The translations under genes were made by a program, and so were the position numbers. 64,000 nucleotides of DNA from Flavobacteriales bacterium (GTDB lineage Bacteria; Bacteroidota; Bacteroidia; Flavobacteriales_F; PHOS-HE28): positions 1 to 64,000 of the forward strand of contig JADJTW010000010.1 of NCBI GenBank assembly GCA_016710965.1, given 5' to 3'. The notes beneath the pieces are model-generated. The model worked only from the letters and a program-made list of their open reading frames with translations, did no database searches and had not been told where the DNA came from. Each line of letters begins with the position of its first letter. Within the stretch, counting starts at the first letter, position 1. Below are positions 14,201 to 22,118 of this stretch, one piece after another.

Positions 14201-14317
14201 GGCCAGGTCGGCGTTGCTGTGGTCGTAGTGCGCTGGCCGCTGCGCGAGAACGGGCGCTGCGATGAGCAGGAGCCCGGCGCATGCGATGCGGATCGGGAAG
14301 TGCGACAGGTTCTTCAT
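11237..14317 (-). CDS. Large periplasmic TPR-repeat protein
   Basis: A 1026-aa protein built almost entirely of tetratricopeptide repeats after a signal peptide (hydrophobic core, then APVLAQ). The start at 14317 is preferred over an upstream ATG at 14380 because it places the signal sequence at the N-terminus. A GAACTTTG on the minus strand just upstream fits a -7 element. Many A/G-x-Y helical pairs recur about every 34 residues over the full length. TPR arrays are protein-binding scaffolds. The tight 3-bp spacing to the downstream barrel gene suggests the two act in the same envelope complex, which is an inference. No catalytic motif is seen. Confidence 0.8.
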   Translation of the reverse strand: MKNLSHFPIRIACAGLLLIAAPVLAQRPAHYDHSNADLANAMDLYGKAKYGAAQHEFEGVVRRITDRHDATRVEAEFYSALCAVRLFNDDAGYRLHAFMDEHPEDLHVPAIRFELFRHAFAQRKWKEAIDWSGQVDRLALSPDETEEYRFKRGYAYFQEGDREKALGEFSQVTGTEGLYGAPSLYYASHIHYEKGNHETALTGFRKLESDENFKKVVPAYIAELLFLQGKYDELNAYVKPLLADQQNTRNAGEINRLAGEANYRTGNYAEALPYLEKSVQRTGVSRSDRYILGYAYYRTGDCQKALNQFNMVANAEDSIAQLAVYHMADCYLKLNEKNYARNAFKRAYEIGKDPKVMEDALFQYAKLAYELSFDPYHEAITALRTYLRTYPNTPRRDEAYEFLLNVYLRTKNYEDALASLDEIQNKDLRLKEAYQKLAYDRGVELYEGRKYADAALFFERALKFPVNQSVNARAHFWMAESYYGKGDLTAALRKYDDLRNSPGAYSTELYEQAGYGMGYAFYKLKQYDEAAVAFRRYVAAKGQARQRADAMLRAGDCYFVLKDNAQAVKWYDEAMRTGSPDRDYAQYQKGVCQGLLQNHTGKIATLKGLLSEMPNSRYAADAKFQLGETYINLENDNEARNYYQQVIEQHPNSPLVRQAMLQTALIHKRQGRVEDAIAQFKAIVAKYPTVDGSRDALAGLESIYVGQGRVSEYDAYVRSLSFVDPSTLGLDSTYYRSAELLYFDEKCAQAIGAFGDYLNKYPTGAYALNAHFYRGDCLYRQKQYDQALPDLEEVVRRNGAQFMEEALFNASDILYRDGRWVGALDYFERLEPISTFPQSALTAQVGRMRCLSQLGRADEAAVAAEKVAANHDATADMKAEAGLLIAKGLLAKDDLENAYTKFKAVATSSTNALGAEAKYHMAYVRHLQGQYRKAETEIVDLAKKFPSYDHWKARAFILLGDVYVQLEDRFQAKATLQSVIDHCQEPDLVAQARQRLDAINASEVQRQDAPRPEDNTIPMPDGTNGR

Positions 14318-14472
14318 CAAGCGATCAAAGTTCAAGGGGCGGTCGCGGGGGGGTGGCTTCGGCGGCTCGTAATTATCCACGCGGAAGTGTTGGCGCTATG
14401 GCAAGGGTCGTTCCATGAATCCAACGGATGCCTTACCCCACGAATTGCCACCTTTGGCCGCGAACCATTGCG

Positions 14473-15162
14473 ATGAGCGAAGGACCCATCATCATGCTTG
14501 CCTCAGCGCGCATTTTCCAGCGCGAGAACCTGGTGCTCAACAACGTTGACATCACCGTCCACAAAGGCGAATTCCTCTACCTGATCGGGCGCACGGGAAG
14601 CGGCAAGAGCAGCCTGATGCGCGTGCTTTACGGGGATCTACCGCTCACCGAGGGCGAGGGCTTCTGCTGCGGCTTCGACTTGCGTAAGCTCAAGCGCGCC
14701 CAAGTGCCCTACTTGCGCAGGAAGATCGGCATCGTATTCCAGGACTTCCAGCTGCTGTCGGACCGTTCGGTGAACGAGAACCTCCTCTTCGTGCTGAAGG
14801 CCACAGGATGGGTGGACCGCAAGAAGATGGACCTGCGCGTGCATGAGGTGCTGGAGAAAGTGGGCCTTGCCAACAAGGGCTACAAGATGCCCCACGAGCT
14901 TAGCGGCGGCGAGCAGCAGCGCGTGAGCATCGCACGTGCGCTCTTGAACGACCCCGAGCTGATCCTCGCCGATGAGCCCACCGGCAACCTCGACCCTGAG
15001 ACCACTGAGGAGATCCTGGACCTGCTCTTCGCCATCAGCCAAAGCGGCCGCAGCGTGATCATGGCCACGCACGACTACACGCACATGAAGAAGCTGAACA
15101 CGCGGGTGGTGCGCTGCGAGGATGGGAAGTTGCTGGAGCTAGGCGTGGTGAACGCCGTGTAG
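14473..15162 (+). CDS. ftsE: Cell division ATP-binding protein FtsE
   Basis: The ABC ATPase of the FtsEX complex, which links cytokinesis to peptidoglycan hydrolase control at the inner membrane. It is 229 aa. Walker [10 protein letters not shown] is at 39-47, Q-loop Gln at 90, signature LSGGEQQ at 143-149, Walker B LILADEP at 163-169 with Glu168, and H-loop His at 200. FtsE is the best family fit by length, the [12 protein letters not shown] motif and the start [15 protein letters not shown] N-terminus. A related LolD-type ATPase is the alternative. The start at 14473 follows a CACCTTTG (14449-14456). No ftsX is adjacent, so the membrane partner must lie elsewhere. Confidence 0.85.
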   Translation: MSEGPIIMLASARIFQRENLVLNNVDITVHKGEFLYLIGRTGSGKSSLMRVLYGDLPLTEGEGFCCGFDLRKLKRAQVPYLRRKIGIVFQDFQLLSDRSVNENLLFVLKATGWVDRKKMDLRVHEVLEKVGLANKGYKMPHELSGGEQQRVSIARALLNDPELILADEPTGNLDPETTEEILDLLFAISQSGRSVIMATHDYTHMKKLNTRVVRCEDGKLLELGVVNAV

Positions 15163-15166
15163 GCGA

Positions 15167-16303
15167 TCACCGCAGCAGCTTGACGATCTGCTCGGCATTC
15201 CGTCGGTTGCTGAAACGTTCCTCCAGTACCCGTGCCCGCTCCTCAAGCGCCTGTCCATTCGCTGGTCGCGCCATGCACGCCAGGATGCTGTTGCGCATGC
15301 TCTCGGCATCGTCATGAACGTGGCATAGCTCGACCAGCCCCGTGCCTTCCACCATGGGCGTGTTGCACACCACATGGCGGCCGGTGAAGAGGCAGAGCAA
15401 CAGCTTCAGCTTGATGCCCGTAGCCTGGAACGTAGGCAGCACGTTCACCTGCGCGCCGCGCACCAGCGCATGGATCTCCCCGGTGCTGATGTCCTCCCGC
15501 AATTCAACGTTCGGCGCCCGTGCGATCGCACGCTTCAGTTCGCTGCTCGCATCGCTGCCGGCGATCACGAGCTTCACAGGCAGGTCCTTGAACACGTTGC
15601 GCACCAGATGGAGCGCAGCCTGATCGTTCTCGGCCACGCCCAGCGCACCGTGATAGAAGGCGAAGTCGCCCAAGCCGTCAGGCACCTCCACCTTCTCGCT
15701 GGCGTGGAAGGCGGGGACATGCACCACGTTGCGGAAATGCGATCCGAAGTAAGCCTGGTCCTTGGGCGAAATGGCCAGCACGCGGTCGGCTTCGGCCAGA
15801 ACGGGTTGGAAACGCTGGAGCTTGTGCGCCTCATTGATGAAGTAGCTGCGGCGGAACGTGCTCGTGGCGGCCTTGGCCAGGGCGGCGTAGTAGTCGTGCT
15901 CCACGTTGTGCGCACGCACTATGCGCGTGCGGCCGTGCAGCCGGGGGTCTCCGAGGTGGTAGCAGCAATGCAGCCCCTCGAAGAGGATGGGATGCTCGTC
16001 CCCGAGCAGGTTCTCCATGAGCGGCTCGCTGCGCCTGCTCACCACCACGTATGGCAAGGCGTTCAGCAGTTGCAATTTGCCGGTGCGTCGCGGGTAGTAA
16101 TGCACGCTCTCGCAGAAGAGTTCCAGTTCCGGTGCCTTGCTGCGGCCATATTGGAAGCAATGCAAATGCACCTTCACGCCGATCTCGGCCAGCGCCTTCG
16201 CCTTGTAGTACACGTCGATGACGCCGCCATAGCTGGGTGGCGCAGGGACATCGAAACTGACGATATGCAGATGGTGCTCAGCCAATGCTCTGGAACAGCG
16301 CAC
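15167..16303 (-). CDS. Glycosyltransferase (GT4/GT1-like)
   Basis: Predicted cytoplasmic glycosyltransferase of the GT-B fold, about 372-378 aa. The N-terminus reads HLHIVSFDVPAPPSYGGVID, the Gly-rich opening of the acceptor domain, and the C-terminal half contains ATGIKLKLL and the NTPMVEGTGL stretch typical of nucleotide-sugar binding. The acceptor is unknown. The start is uncertain: ATG at 16303 overlaps the upstream glycosyltransferase by 26 bp, while a TTG at 16285 would sit closer to the usual family N-terminus. Overlap with the upstream gene implies translational coupling and a shared pathway for a surface polysaccharide or glycan (inference). Confidence 0.75.
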   Translation of the reverse strand: MRCSRALAEHHLHIVSFDVPAPPSYGGVIDVYYKAKALAEIGVKVHLHCFQYGRSKAPELELFCESVHYYPRRTGKLQLLNALPYVVVSRRSEPLMENLLGDEHPILFEGLHCCYHLGDPRLHGRTRIVRAHNVEHDYYAALAKAATSTFRRSYFINEAHKLQRFQPVLAEADRVLAISPKDQAYFGSHFRNVVHVPAFHASEKVEVPDGLGDFAFYHGALGVAENDQAALHLVRNVFKDLPVKLVIAGSDASSELKRAIARAPNVELREDISTGEIHALVRGAQVNVLPTFQATGIKLKLLLCLFTGRHVVCNTPMVEGTGLVELCHVHDDAESMRNSILACMARPANGQALEERARVLEERFSNRRNAEQIVKLLR

Positions 16304-17387
16304 GCAGCGCCTCCTTTTCGCGCTCCCCGTCCAATGAAGAGGCGGCGAAAATAGCCTTTTGACGAAGGGCGTCGCGGCGTCCCTGATCGGCCATCAGGGC
16401 ACGCACTTCGGCCACGATGAGCGCCGGCTCGGGACGCGGGATGATGATGCCCGCACCGTAACGGCGAACGATGCCAGCCACCTCGGGCAGGTCTGTGACC
16501 AAAGTCGGAATATGCGCGCGGAAATAGTCGAAGAGCTTGTTGGGCAGGCTGTAGCGGTAGTTGAGGTTGGTGTCCTTGTCCAGCGAAAGTCCCAGGTCGG
16601 CGTTGCGCGTGTACTGCATCATGCGCTCGTAGGGCATGCGGGGCAGCAGGCGCACGCGATCCTGCAGGCCGTTCTCCTTCACCATGCGTTCCAGCACCGG
16701 CCACGCATCGCCACCGCCGATCAGCAGAAGAAGCGCACCGGACAGTTCCTTCGTCGCCAACACCGCCTCTTCGGCTCCACGCTGTACATTGATGCCGCTG
16801 CCTTGCAGGACGAGGATGAAACGGTCCACCGGCAGGCCCAGGTCCTTGCGGGACGGCAGCGGACCCAATTCACGTGGCATGGGAATGTTGCGGACCACCG
16901 TCACTTCGTTGCCGTAACGCGTGGTGTACTCGCGGGCGATGCTCTCGTTCACGGTGATCACGTGCTTCAGCTTGGGGAAGATCCAACGTTCGATCGCCAG
17001 CCATACGCGGCGCGCGAACCGGTCTTGCAGCTCGGGCACTTCCGTGAAGAACTCGTGGCTGTCGTACACCAGCTTCCTTCCACGCAAGCGGGCGACGAGG
17101 TGGTTCGCAAGCAGTGTATCGAGGTCGTTCGCGATGAGCAGATCCGCCTTGCTGAAGAGCAACAACCAGAACAGCCGGAGGTTGTACTCGGCGTAGAAGA
17201 GCGCTCCCGTGCGGAACAGCAAAGCCATGCGCTTCGTGGCGTAAGGCCGGTGCAGCGGAAGGCTTCCTGGGAGCTTCCTGCCCACCAGCAGCACCTCGTA
17301 GCCCGATTCGCACAGCACGATGCACGTCCGATGCACGCGGTTATCAGTGCTCAGGTCGTTGGTTACGCTGACGATCGCTTGCGGCAT
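16278..17387 (-). CDS. Glycosyltransferase (GT4-like)
   Basis: A 369-aa GT-B glycosyltransferase. The N-terminus AIVSVTNDLSTDNRVHR is the family opening; YDSHEFFTEVPEL lies in the acceptor domain. The C-terminal donor domain has VLQGSGINVQRGAEE, LIGGGD and SLPNKLFDYFRAHIP followed by EVAGIV, where the family's catalytic Glu region lies. The start at 17387 is chosen because an upstream ATG at 17444 adds a non-homologous extension. It overlaps the following glycosyltransferase by 26 bp, so the two are likely one operon. The substrate cannot be read from the sequence. Confidence 0.8.
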   Translation of the reverse strand: MPQAIVSVTNDLSTDNRVHRTCIVLCESGYEVLLVGRKLPGSLPLHRPYATKRMALLFRTGALFYAEYNLRLFWLLLFSKADLLIANDLDTLLANHLVARLRGRKLVYDSHEFFTEVPELQDRFARRVWLAIERWIFPKLKHVITVNESIAREYTTRYGNEVTVVRNIPMPRELGPLPSRKDLGLPVDRFILVLQGSGINVQRGAEEAVLATKELSGALLLLIGGGDAWPVLERMVKENGLQDRVRLLPRMPYERMMQYTRNADLGLSLDKDTNLNYRYSLPNKLFDYFRAHIPTLVTDLPEVAGIVRRYGAGIIIPRPEPALIVAEVRALMADQGRRDALRQKAIFAASSLDGEREKEALRALFQSIG

Positions 17388-17460
17388 ACTACTTATCCTG
17401 CGCAAACAGGAGCGGCAAAGGAACGGCCCGGCTGCCATGCGCATTGCGCGCCATTCGATG

Positions 17461-18255
17461 TCAACCCTTTTCCAGCATCGCCCCCTCCTTCCCCACCGTG
17501 GCCATCACCGCTCCGATGCTTGCCATGACCGGCGCGAACATGAGGCCCACCAGCGGGATCTTCATGAGCAGGTTGAAGAGCATGCCGTTGGCGATGACCG
17601 CGCCGCGCTGGCTGTTCACCGCGCGCACGCTTTCGCCGATGCGCATGCGCCTGCGCTCGTACACATAATCGAACATGCTGAATCCGTAGAAGTAGGAGGA
17701 GACGAGGAAGAGGATGACGAAGCTGAAGGGCGCCACGATGGGCACGAAGAAGGTGAGCACCCAGATACCGATGCTGATCGCCAGTTCCAGTATCCCGTTG
17801 CGCAGGGCGATGAGCGCTCCGCGCAATGCATCCTTCATCAACTGCGCCAGACTGAATGGAAATCGCCTGCCGGTGAGTTCCTCTTCAGCACGCTCGCTGG
17901 CGTAGGCAAGCAGCGGGGATAGCAACACGAGCACGATGTACTTGTTCGCCACAAACAGCAGATAGCCCACAGCGATGCGCAGCACCCAGGCCACGACCGA
18001 CTCGCGCGCACCGTTCAGCCAGTTCTTCAGCTCGCTCCACCAGCCTGCGTCGTCCTGCTCCAAGGGGATCTCCAGGTAGCCAGCCACCCAGGCACCCGTG
18101 GCATCGGTTGCGGCCTCCAGCATGTGGAACATGCCGTAGGCGAGCAGCACCCACAGGACGATGGGCACCAGGAACATCCACCAAAGCCCGTGGCTGAAGG
18201 CGAAACCGCACGCCCGGAAGAAGCTGGAGAAGCCGCGGTTGAGATCGGAGGTCAT
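17461..18255 (-). CDS. EI24/CysZ-like integral membrane protein
   Basis: A 264-aa inner-membrane protein of the EI24 domain family, which includes the sulfate permease CysZ. Four or more hydrophobic segments are visible (for example WWMFLVPIVLWVLLAYGMF, YLLFVANKYIVLVLLSPLLA and PFSFVILFLVSSYFYGF). The motif SMFDYVYERRRM and the segment NGMLFNLLMKIPLVGLMFAPV near the C-terminus are typical. The start at 18255 is preferred to an ATG at 18357, which would add a non-hydrophobic extension running towards the purB promoter. The transport substrate is not established; CysZ-like sulfate uptake is only a possibility. Confidence 0.7.
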   Translation of the reverse strand: MTSDLNRGFSSFFRACGFAFSHGLWWMFLVPIVLWVLLAYGMFHMLEAATDATGAWVAGYLEIPLEQDDAGWWSELKNWLNGARESVVAWVLRIAVGYLLFVANKYIVLVLLSPLLAYASERAEEELTGRRFPFSLAQLMKDALRGALIALRNGILELAISIGIWVLTFFVPIVAPFSFVILFLVSSYFYGFSMFDYVYERRRMRIGESVRAVNSQRGAVIANGMLFNLLMKIPLVGLMFAPVMASIGAVMATVGKEGAMLEKG

Positions 18256-18377
18256 GCCCTTGGAAGGTGGAGCGGCGAAGTTCATCATCGGTGCGGACGC
18301 AGCATGGAAGATCGTCGCTTCGTGGCTCATGTGCATCCTTGAAGCTCGGAGCGCCATCGCCCCGAACCGAAGCCCCC

Positions 18378-18385
18378 TACCTTCG
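18378..18385 (+). promoter_or_regulatory. -7 promoter element of purB
   Basis: TACCTTCG ends 7 bases before the purB ATG at 18393. Transcription would then begin at or next to the start codon, giving a leaderless or nearly leaderless message. Confidence 0.5.
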
Positions 18386-18392
18386 CCGCCCC

Positions 18393-19760
18393 ATGGACCT
18401 GGACGCGCTTACCGCCATTTCCCCCATCGACGGACGTTACCGTGACCGCACGCGAGGACTGGCACGCTGGTTCAGCGAACAGGCGCTCATGAGCTATCGC
18501 CTGCGGGTGGAGTTGGACTACTTCCTCTTCCTATGCGAAGTACCGCTGCCCGAGCTGGCCGGCACGCCGGTGAAGAAGGTGGAGGCCATCCGTCCGCGCG
18601 TCACGGACCTGAGCACCAGCGATGCGCAGAGGATCAAGGAGATCGAACAGGTGACCAACCATGATGTGAAGGCGGTGGAGTACTTCTTGAAGGAGCGGCT
18701 GGAGGAGGCCGGCCTGGACAGGCAGAAGGAATTCGTGCACTTCGCGCTCACGAGCCAGGACATCAACAACACGGCGCTGCCGTTGCTGATCAAGGACTTC
18801 TTGTTCGAGGCCTACGTACCTGCGATCATCGCCTTGCGCAACAAGCTGCACGGCTATGCGCTGGAGTGGTCGCAGGTGCCCATGCTCGCGCGCACGCATG
18901 GCCAGCCCGCCTCGCCAACCCGCTTGGGCAAGGAACTTCAAGTCTTCGTGGAACGGATCGACCAACAGATGAAGCTGCTACGCGAAGTGCCCTTCACGGG
19001 CAAGTTCGGCGGAGCCACGGGCAACTTCAACGCGCACCAGGCAGCCTACCCCGAGCTCGACTGGGTGCAACTGGCCGACCGCTTCCTGGACGAGAAGCTC
19101 GGCCTCAAGCGCCAGCAATTCACCACGCAGATCGAGCATTACGACAATATGGCCGCGCTCTTCGATGCACTGCGGCGCGTGAACACGGTGCTCATCGACC
19201 TGTGCCGCGACATGTGGCAGTACATCAGCATGGACTACTTCCGCCAGCGCATCAAGCCCGGCGAGATCGGAAGCAGTGCCATGCCGCACAAGGTGAATCC
19301 CATCGATTTCGAGAACGCGGAAGGAAACCTCGGCGTGGCCAATGCCCTGTTCGCCTTCCTCAGCGAGAAGCTGCCCATCAGCCGTTTGCAACGCGACCTC
19401 ACCGACAGCACCACCACGCGCAACATCGGCGTGCCCATGGCGCACACCATGCTCGCGCTCGACGCAGTTCGCAAAGGCCTGGGCAAGCTCCTGCTCAACG
19501 AAGGCGCCATACGCCGCGACCTGGACACGCAATGGGCCGTGATCGCCGAAGGCGTACAGACGATCCTGCGCCGGGCAGGCTTCCCGCAGCCCTACGAGCG
19601 CCTGAAGGAGCTGACGCGCGGCAAGGAGCGCATCACCGAGCAGGACATGCGCGCCTTCGTCGATGGTCTCGATGTTTCCGAGGAGGTGAAGGCTCGTTTG
19701 CACAGCTTGTCGCCGCACAACTACACCGGCATCGATCTGCTGGGGCGCGTGATGCCCTAG
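18393..19760 (+). CDS. purB: Adenylosuccinate lyase
   Basis: Catalyses two fumarate-releasing steps of purine synthesis: SAICAR to AICAR, and adenylosuccinate to AMP. It is 455 aa. The N-terminus LTAISPIDGRYRD is diagnostic for PurB. The active-site THGQPASPT lies near residue 168 and the fumarase/aspartase superfamily signature GSSAMPHKVNP near 293 contains the catalytic Ser loop. The ATG at 18393 is supported by the family N-terminus and the adjacent -7 element. The stop overlaps the convergent porin gene by 4 bp. Confidence 0.96.
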   Translation: MDLDALTAISPIDGRYRDRTRGLARWFSEQALMSYRLRVELDYFLFLCEVPLPELAGTPVKKVEAIRPRVTDLSTSDAQRIKEIEQVTNHDVKAVEYFLKERLEEAGLDRQKEFVHFALTSQDINNTALPLLIKDFLFEAYVPAIIALRNKLHGYALEWSQVPMLARTHGQPASPTRLGKELQVFVERIDQQMKLLREVPFTGKFGGATGNFNAHQAAYPELDWVQLADRFLDEKLGLKRQQFTTQIEHYDNMAALFDALRRVNTVLIDLCRDMWQYISMDYFRQRIKPGEIGSSAMPHKVNPIDFENAEGNLGVANALFAFLSEKLPISRLQRDLTDSTTTRNIGVPMAHTMLALDAVRKGLGKLLLNEGAIRRDLDTQWAVIAEGVQTILRRAGFPQPYERLKELTRGKERITEQDMRAFVDGLDVSEEVKARLHSLSPHNYTGIDLLGRVMP

Positions 19761-20956
19761 ATCCCGAACTCGACCTGGAACATCGTCGTCCAGTTGTTGC
19801 CAGCGTGATCGAAGTCCATCATGCCCTTGGTCCAGCGGTAGCCCGCATACCACTGCAATTTGATGCGATGGCCGTTGAGGTACTTGGTCGCCCCAAGCAA
19901 GGCCTCCTCGGTTCGTGATCGCAAGGCTGCAACATCGCCCGCAGGATCCACCAACGTGTACCTGCCAGCGAACTCGTACTTGCTGCGGAGGCATTTGCTC
20001 AGTTGCACGTTAAGGCCCTGGCCGGTGGTGATGAAGCTGACGGCGCTATCTGCGTCGTAGGTGATGGGCTTCTCGCTCTGGCGATCGAAGTACTCTGCGC
20101 TGAAGGCCCAGCCACGCTGCTTGTACAGCAGATCGGCCATGAAGGTGGTCATATCGGTGGGTGTGAACAGCTCGCCACCGAGCTGGCCGCCGTTGCGCAC
20201 CGCGCGGTCGTTGTAGGAATAGCCTCCTGCGATGGAGAGCTTCGGCTTGGGCTCGAACTCGAGGTCGCCTTCACTGTAGTCCCCTTTGTTCGCGAATGAC
20301 CCGAGGGGCAACCACTCGATGCGGCCCGTGTAGGCCATGCCTTCGTTCTGCGGCAATGCCCCCCTGCCATCGCCGCTGCTCACCGCCCCTTTCAATTGCA
20401 CCTGCTGGCCCCCCAGGGGGATGGTATGGTAGCCGAATACGCCGAAGTCCCGATCCAGCGTGAATGTGCTGTTGGCTATGGAGCGATCGGGGAATTGCAG
20501 GTTGCCACTGGAGACCACGCGCTGCCGGTTACCAGGCAATTTGCTCTGGCCGAAGCCGATGTAGGTATGCTTCGAGAAGTGATAGTACACCATGGCATCG
20601 CGGATCGGTTGCGCCACCACATCCTCCACCAGGTCTAGGTCCTGCCGGGAGAAATTCAATTGCAAGTAGTAGCGGATGCGGTCGTTGAGCACGAAGCCAT
20701 CCATGCGTAAGCGCAGCCGGCGCACACGGGCTTCCACGGCTTTCACGCTCAGGTCCTCACCGCTGACGGTGGTGAAGCCGATGCGGTTCTGCATCCGGAA
20801 ACGCAGGTTCATGAGGAAGAGCGAGTCCCTGCTGATCGTGACCCCGTCGTGGATCTCGACCAAGGCGCGTTCATCGCTCTCATTCTGCGCGCTCAACGCG
20901 CAAGGCACGGCCAGCAATAGCATGGCCAGCGCCCACGGGTGGTGGGGTCGGTACAT
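19757..20956 (-). CDS. Phosphate-selective porin O/P-like outer-membrane protein
   Basis: A 399-aa predicted 16-18-stranded porin. The signal peptide ends CALSAQN. The first half contains RLRLRMDGFVLNDRIRYYLQL, FSKHTYIGFGQSKLP and GNLQFPDRS, which match the OprO/OprP porin family pattern. The C-terminus ends WTTMFQVEFGI, a final beta strand. It probably allows small-molecule or anion diffusion across the outer membrane; phosphate specificity is not supported by the sequence alone. It is convergent with and slightly overlaps purB. Confidence 0.75.
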   Translation of the reverse strand: MYRPHHPWALAMLLLAVPCALSAQNESDERALVEIHDGVTISRDSLFLMNLRFRMQNRIGFTTVSGEDLSVKAVEARVRRLRLRMDGFVLNDRIRYYLQLNFSRQDLDLVEDVVAQPIRDAMVYYHFSKHTYIGFGQSKLPGNRQRVVSSGNLQFPDRSIANSTFTLDRDFGVFGYHTIPLGGQQVQLKGAVSSGDGRGALPQNEGMAYTGRIEWLPLGSFANKGDYSEGDLEFEPKPKLSIAGGYSYNDRAVRNGGQLGGELFTPTDMTTFMADLLYKQRGWAFSAEYFDRQSEKPITYDADSAVSFITTGQGLNVQLSKCLRSKYEFAGRYTLVDPAGDVAALRSRTEEALLGATKYLNGHRIKLQWYAGYRWTKGMMDFDHAGNNWTTMFQVEFGI

Positions 20957-20996
20957 CGCGCCGCAAAAGACCCAGCGCCATGTTAACCCAATGTTC

Positions 20997-21485
20997 TCAG
21001 GTCGTTAATGTTCTCTGGAATGCGACAAGGTCGTTGGCGGGTATCTCCGCCAGCCCGAGCGAGCGCATCATGGTGATCAGCTGGCCGCGATGTTGCGTGC
21101 TATGATTGAAGCAATGCAGGAGCATTCGCCACACAAGGCTTCTTTGGGGATCGCCCTTCAGTGTCTTGAATTCGCGCGGCCCATCGAGGTCGGCTTCCGT
21201 GCAACCGTGGGTGAAAGCGTGCAGTTCGCGGCTCACGCGCAGCAGGCCAGGCAGGTCCATCCTATCATCCGCCGGCCACGGCACGGGCTGGCCCATGAGG
21301 CGGCAGAGCCACGCATTCTCCGCATCGCGGATGTGCAACACCGTTTTCCGAAGCGAAGGGAAACTGCTGGCGACTGGAGCATCGAGGCTGGCATCGGTCT
21401 CCCGCGCGAGACGCTCTACGAATCGCGTATTGGCCCACAGATCATAGTCGGCGTACTCGCGCAATAGCGCTGTTGAGCTTGGCAT
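20997..21485 (-). CDS. DinB-family four-helix protein
   Basis: A 162-aa member of the DinB/YfiT metal-binding helical family. The three-histidine metal site is visible: His in KTVLHIRDAENAW near residue 51, and the pair in LLHCFNHSTQHRGQL near 124-133. Members range from damage-induced proteins to thiol transferases using bacillithiol-like cofactors; the role here is unknown. It lies upstream of, and divergent to, the hypothetical protein at 21569. Confidence 0.8.
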   Translation of the reverse strand: MPSSTALLREYADYDLWANTRFVERLARETDASLDAPVASSFPSLRKTVLHIRDAENAWLCRLMGQPVPWPADDRMDLPGLLRVSRELHAFTHGCTEADLDGPREFKTLKGDPQRSLVWRMLLHCFNHSTQHRGQLITMMRSLGLAEIPANDLVAFQRTLTT

Positions 21486-21568
21486 GGGTGGATAACCTTG
21501 TTGAAATCCGACGAAAGGTAGTCCCGGATCGATGGGCCGTATCCCCGGAACTTCGCCGGAACCATTTG

Positions 21569-22114
21569 ATGATGATCGCGACCCTCTTCGGAAAGAAGAA
21601 GATCACAGAGGACAAGCTGGCGAACGTGTTCGTGAACACGGTGTTGGAGATGGGCTCCGAAGGTTTCGCTACCGTTGTTGCCGAAGTGAATGAAGCGCCG
21701 GAGTTCGAGGTGCAGCCCACGATCGACGAGCGGGACGACCAGCGCTTCCTCATGATCGCACTGGCGGGCAATCTGATCGAAATGCAACGCACGCTGGGCC
21801 CCGGCCTGGACAAGCGCATGTTCTCGCTCTCCGTTTCGAAATTCGCACAAGCCATCGGGCATGGATGCACCGAGGTGGAAAGCGATGTGAAGGCGCTTCA
21901 GGCACGTATGGAGCGCATGAACCATCCCAGCAAGAACACCGTGCTGGCCATGGCGCGTGCGCTCTTCACCGAGTACGAGCTGTACGAATACCAGGACAGC
22001 TACTTCAAGGCCATGCGGCAGCCGAACCCCATCGTGCTCAAGCGGGTCACTGGGCTGTTCAATTACTTCCTCTTCAACTGGAGCGAAGTGAGCGAGCAGT
22101 ATAGGATCGGCTGA
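21569..22114 (+). CDS. Conserved hypothetical protein
   Basis: A 181-aa soluble protein without a signal peptide or membrane segment; I do not recognise a named family. It starts LFGKKKITEDKLAN and is largely alpha-helical, acidic in the centre. The start is MM at 21569 or 21572: ACCATTTG stands directly before it and resembles a -7 element, so a leaderless start is possible. An extension to 21473 is open but overlaps the divergent DinB start. It is convergent with the downstream fusion gene, 4 bp apart. Confidence 0.6.
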   Translation: MMIATLFGKKKITEDKLANVFVNTVLEMGSEGFATVVAEVNEAPEFEVQPTIDERDDQRFLMIALAGNLIEMQRTLGPGLDKRMFSLSVSKFAQAIGHGCTEVESDVKALQARMERMNHPSKNTVLAMARALFTEYELYEYQDSYFKAMRQPNPIVLKRVTGLFNYFLFNWSEVSEQYRIG

Positions 22115-22118
22115 GCGA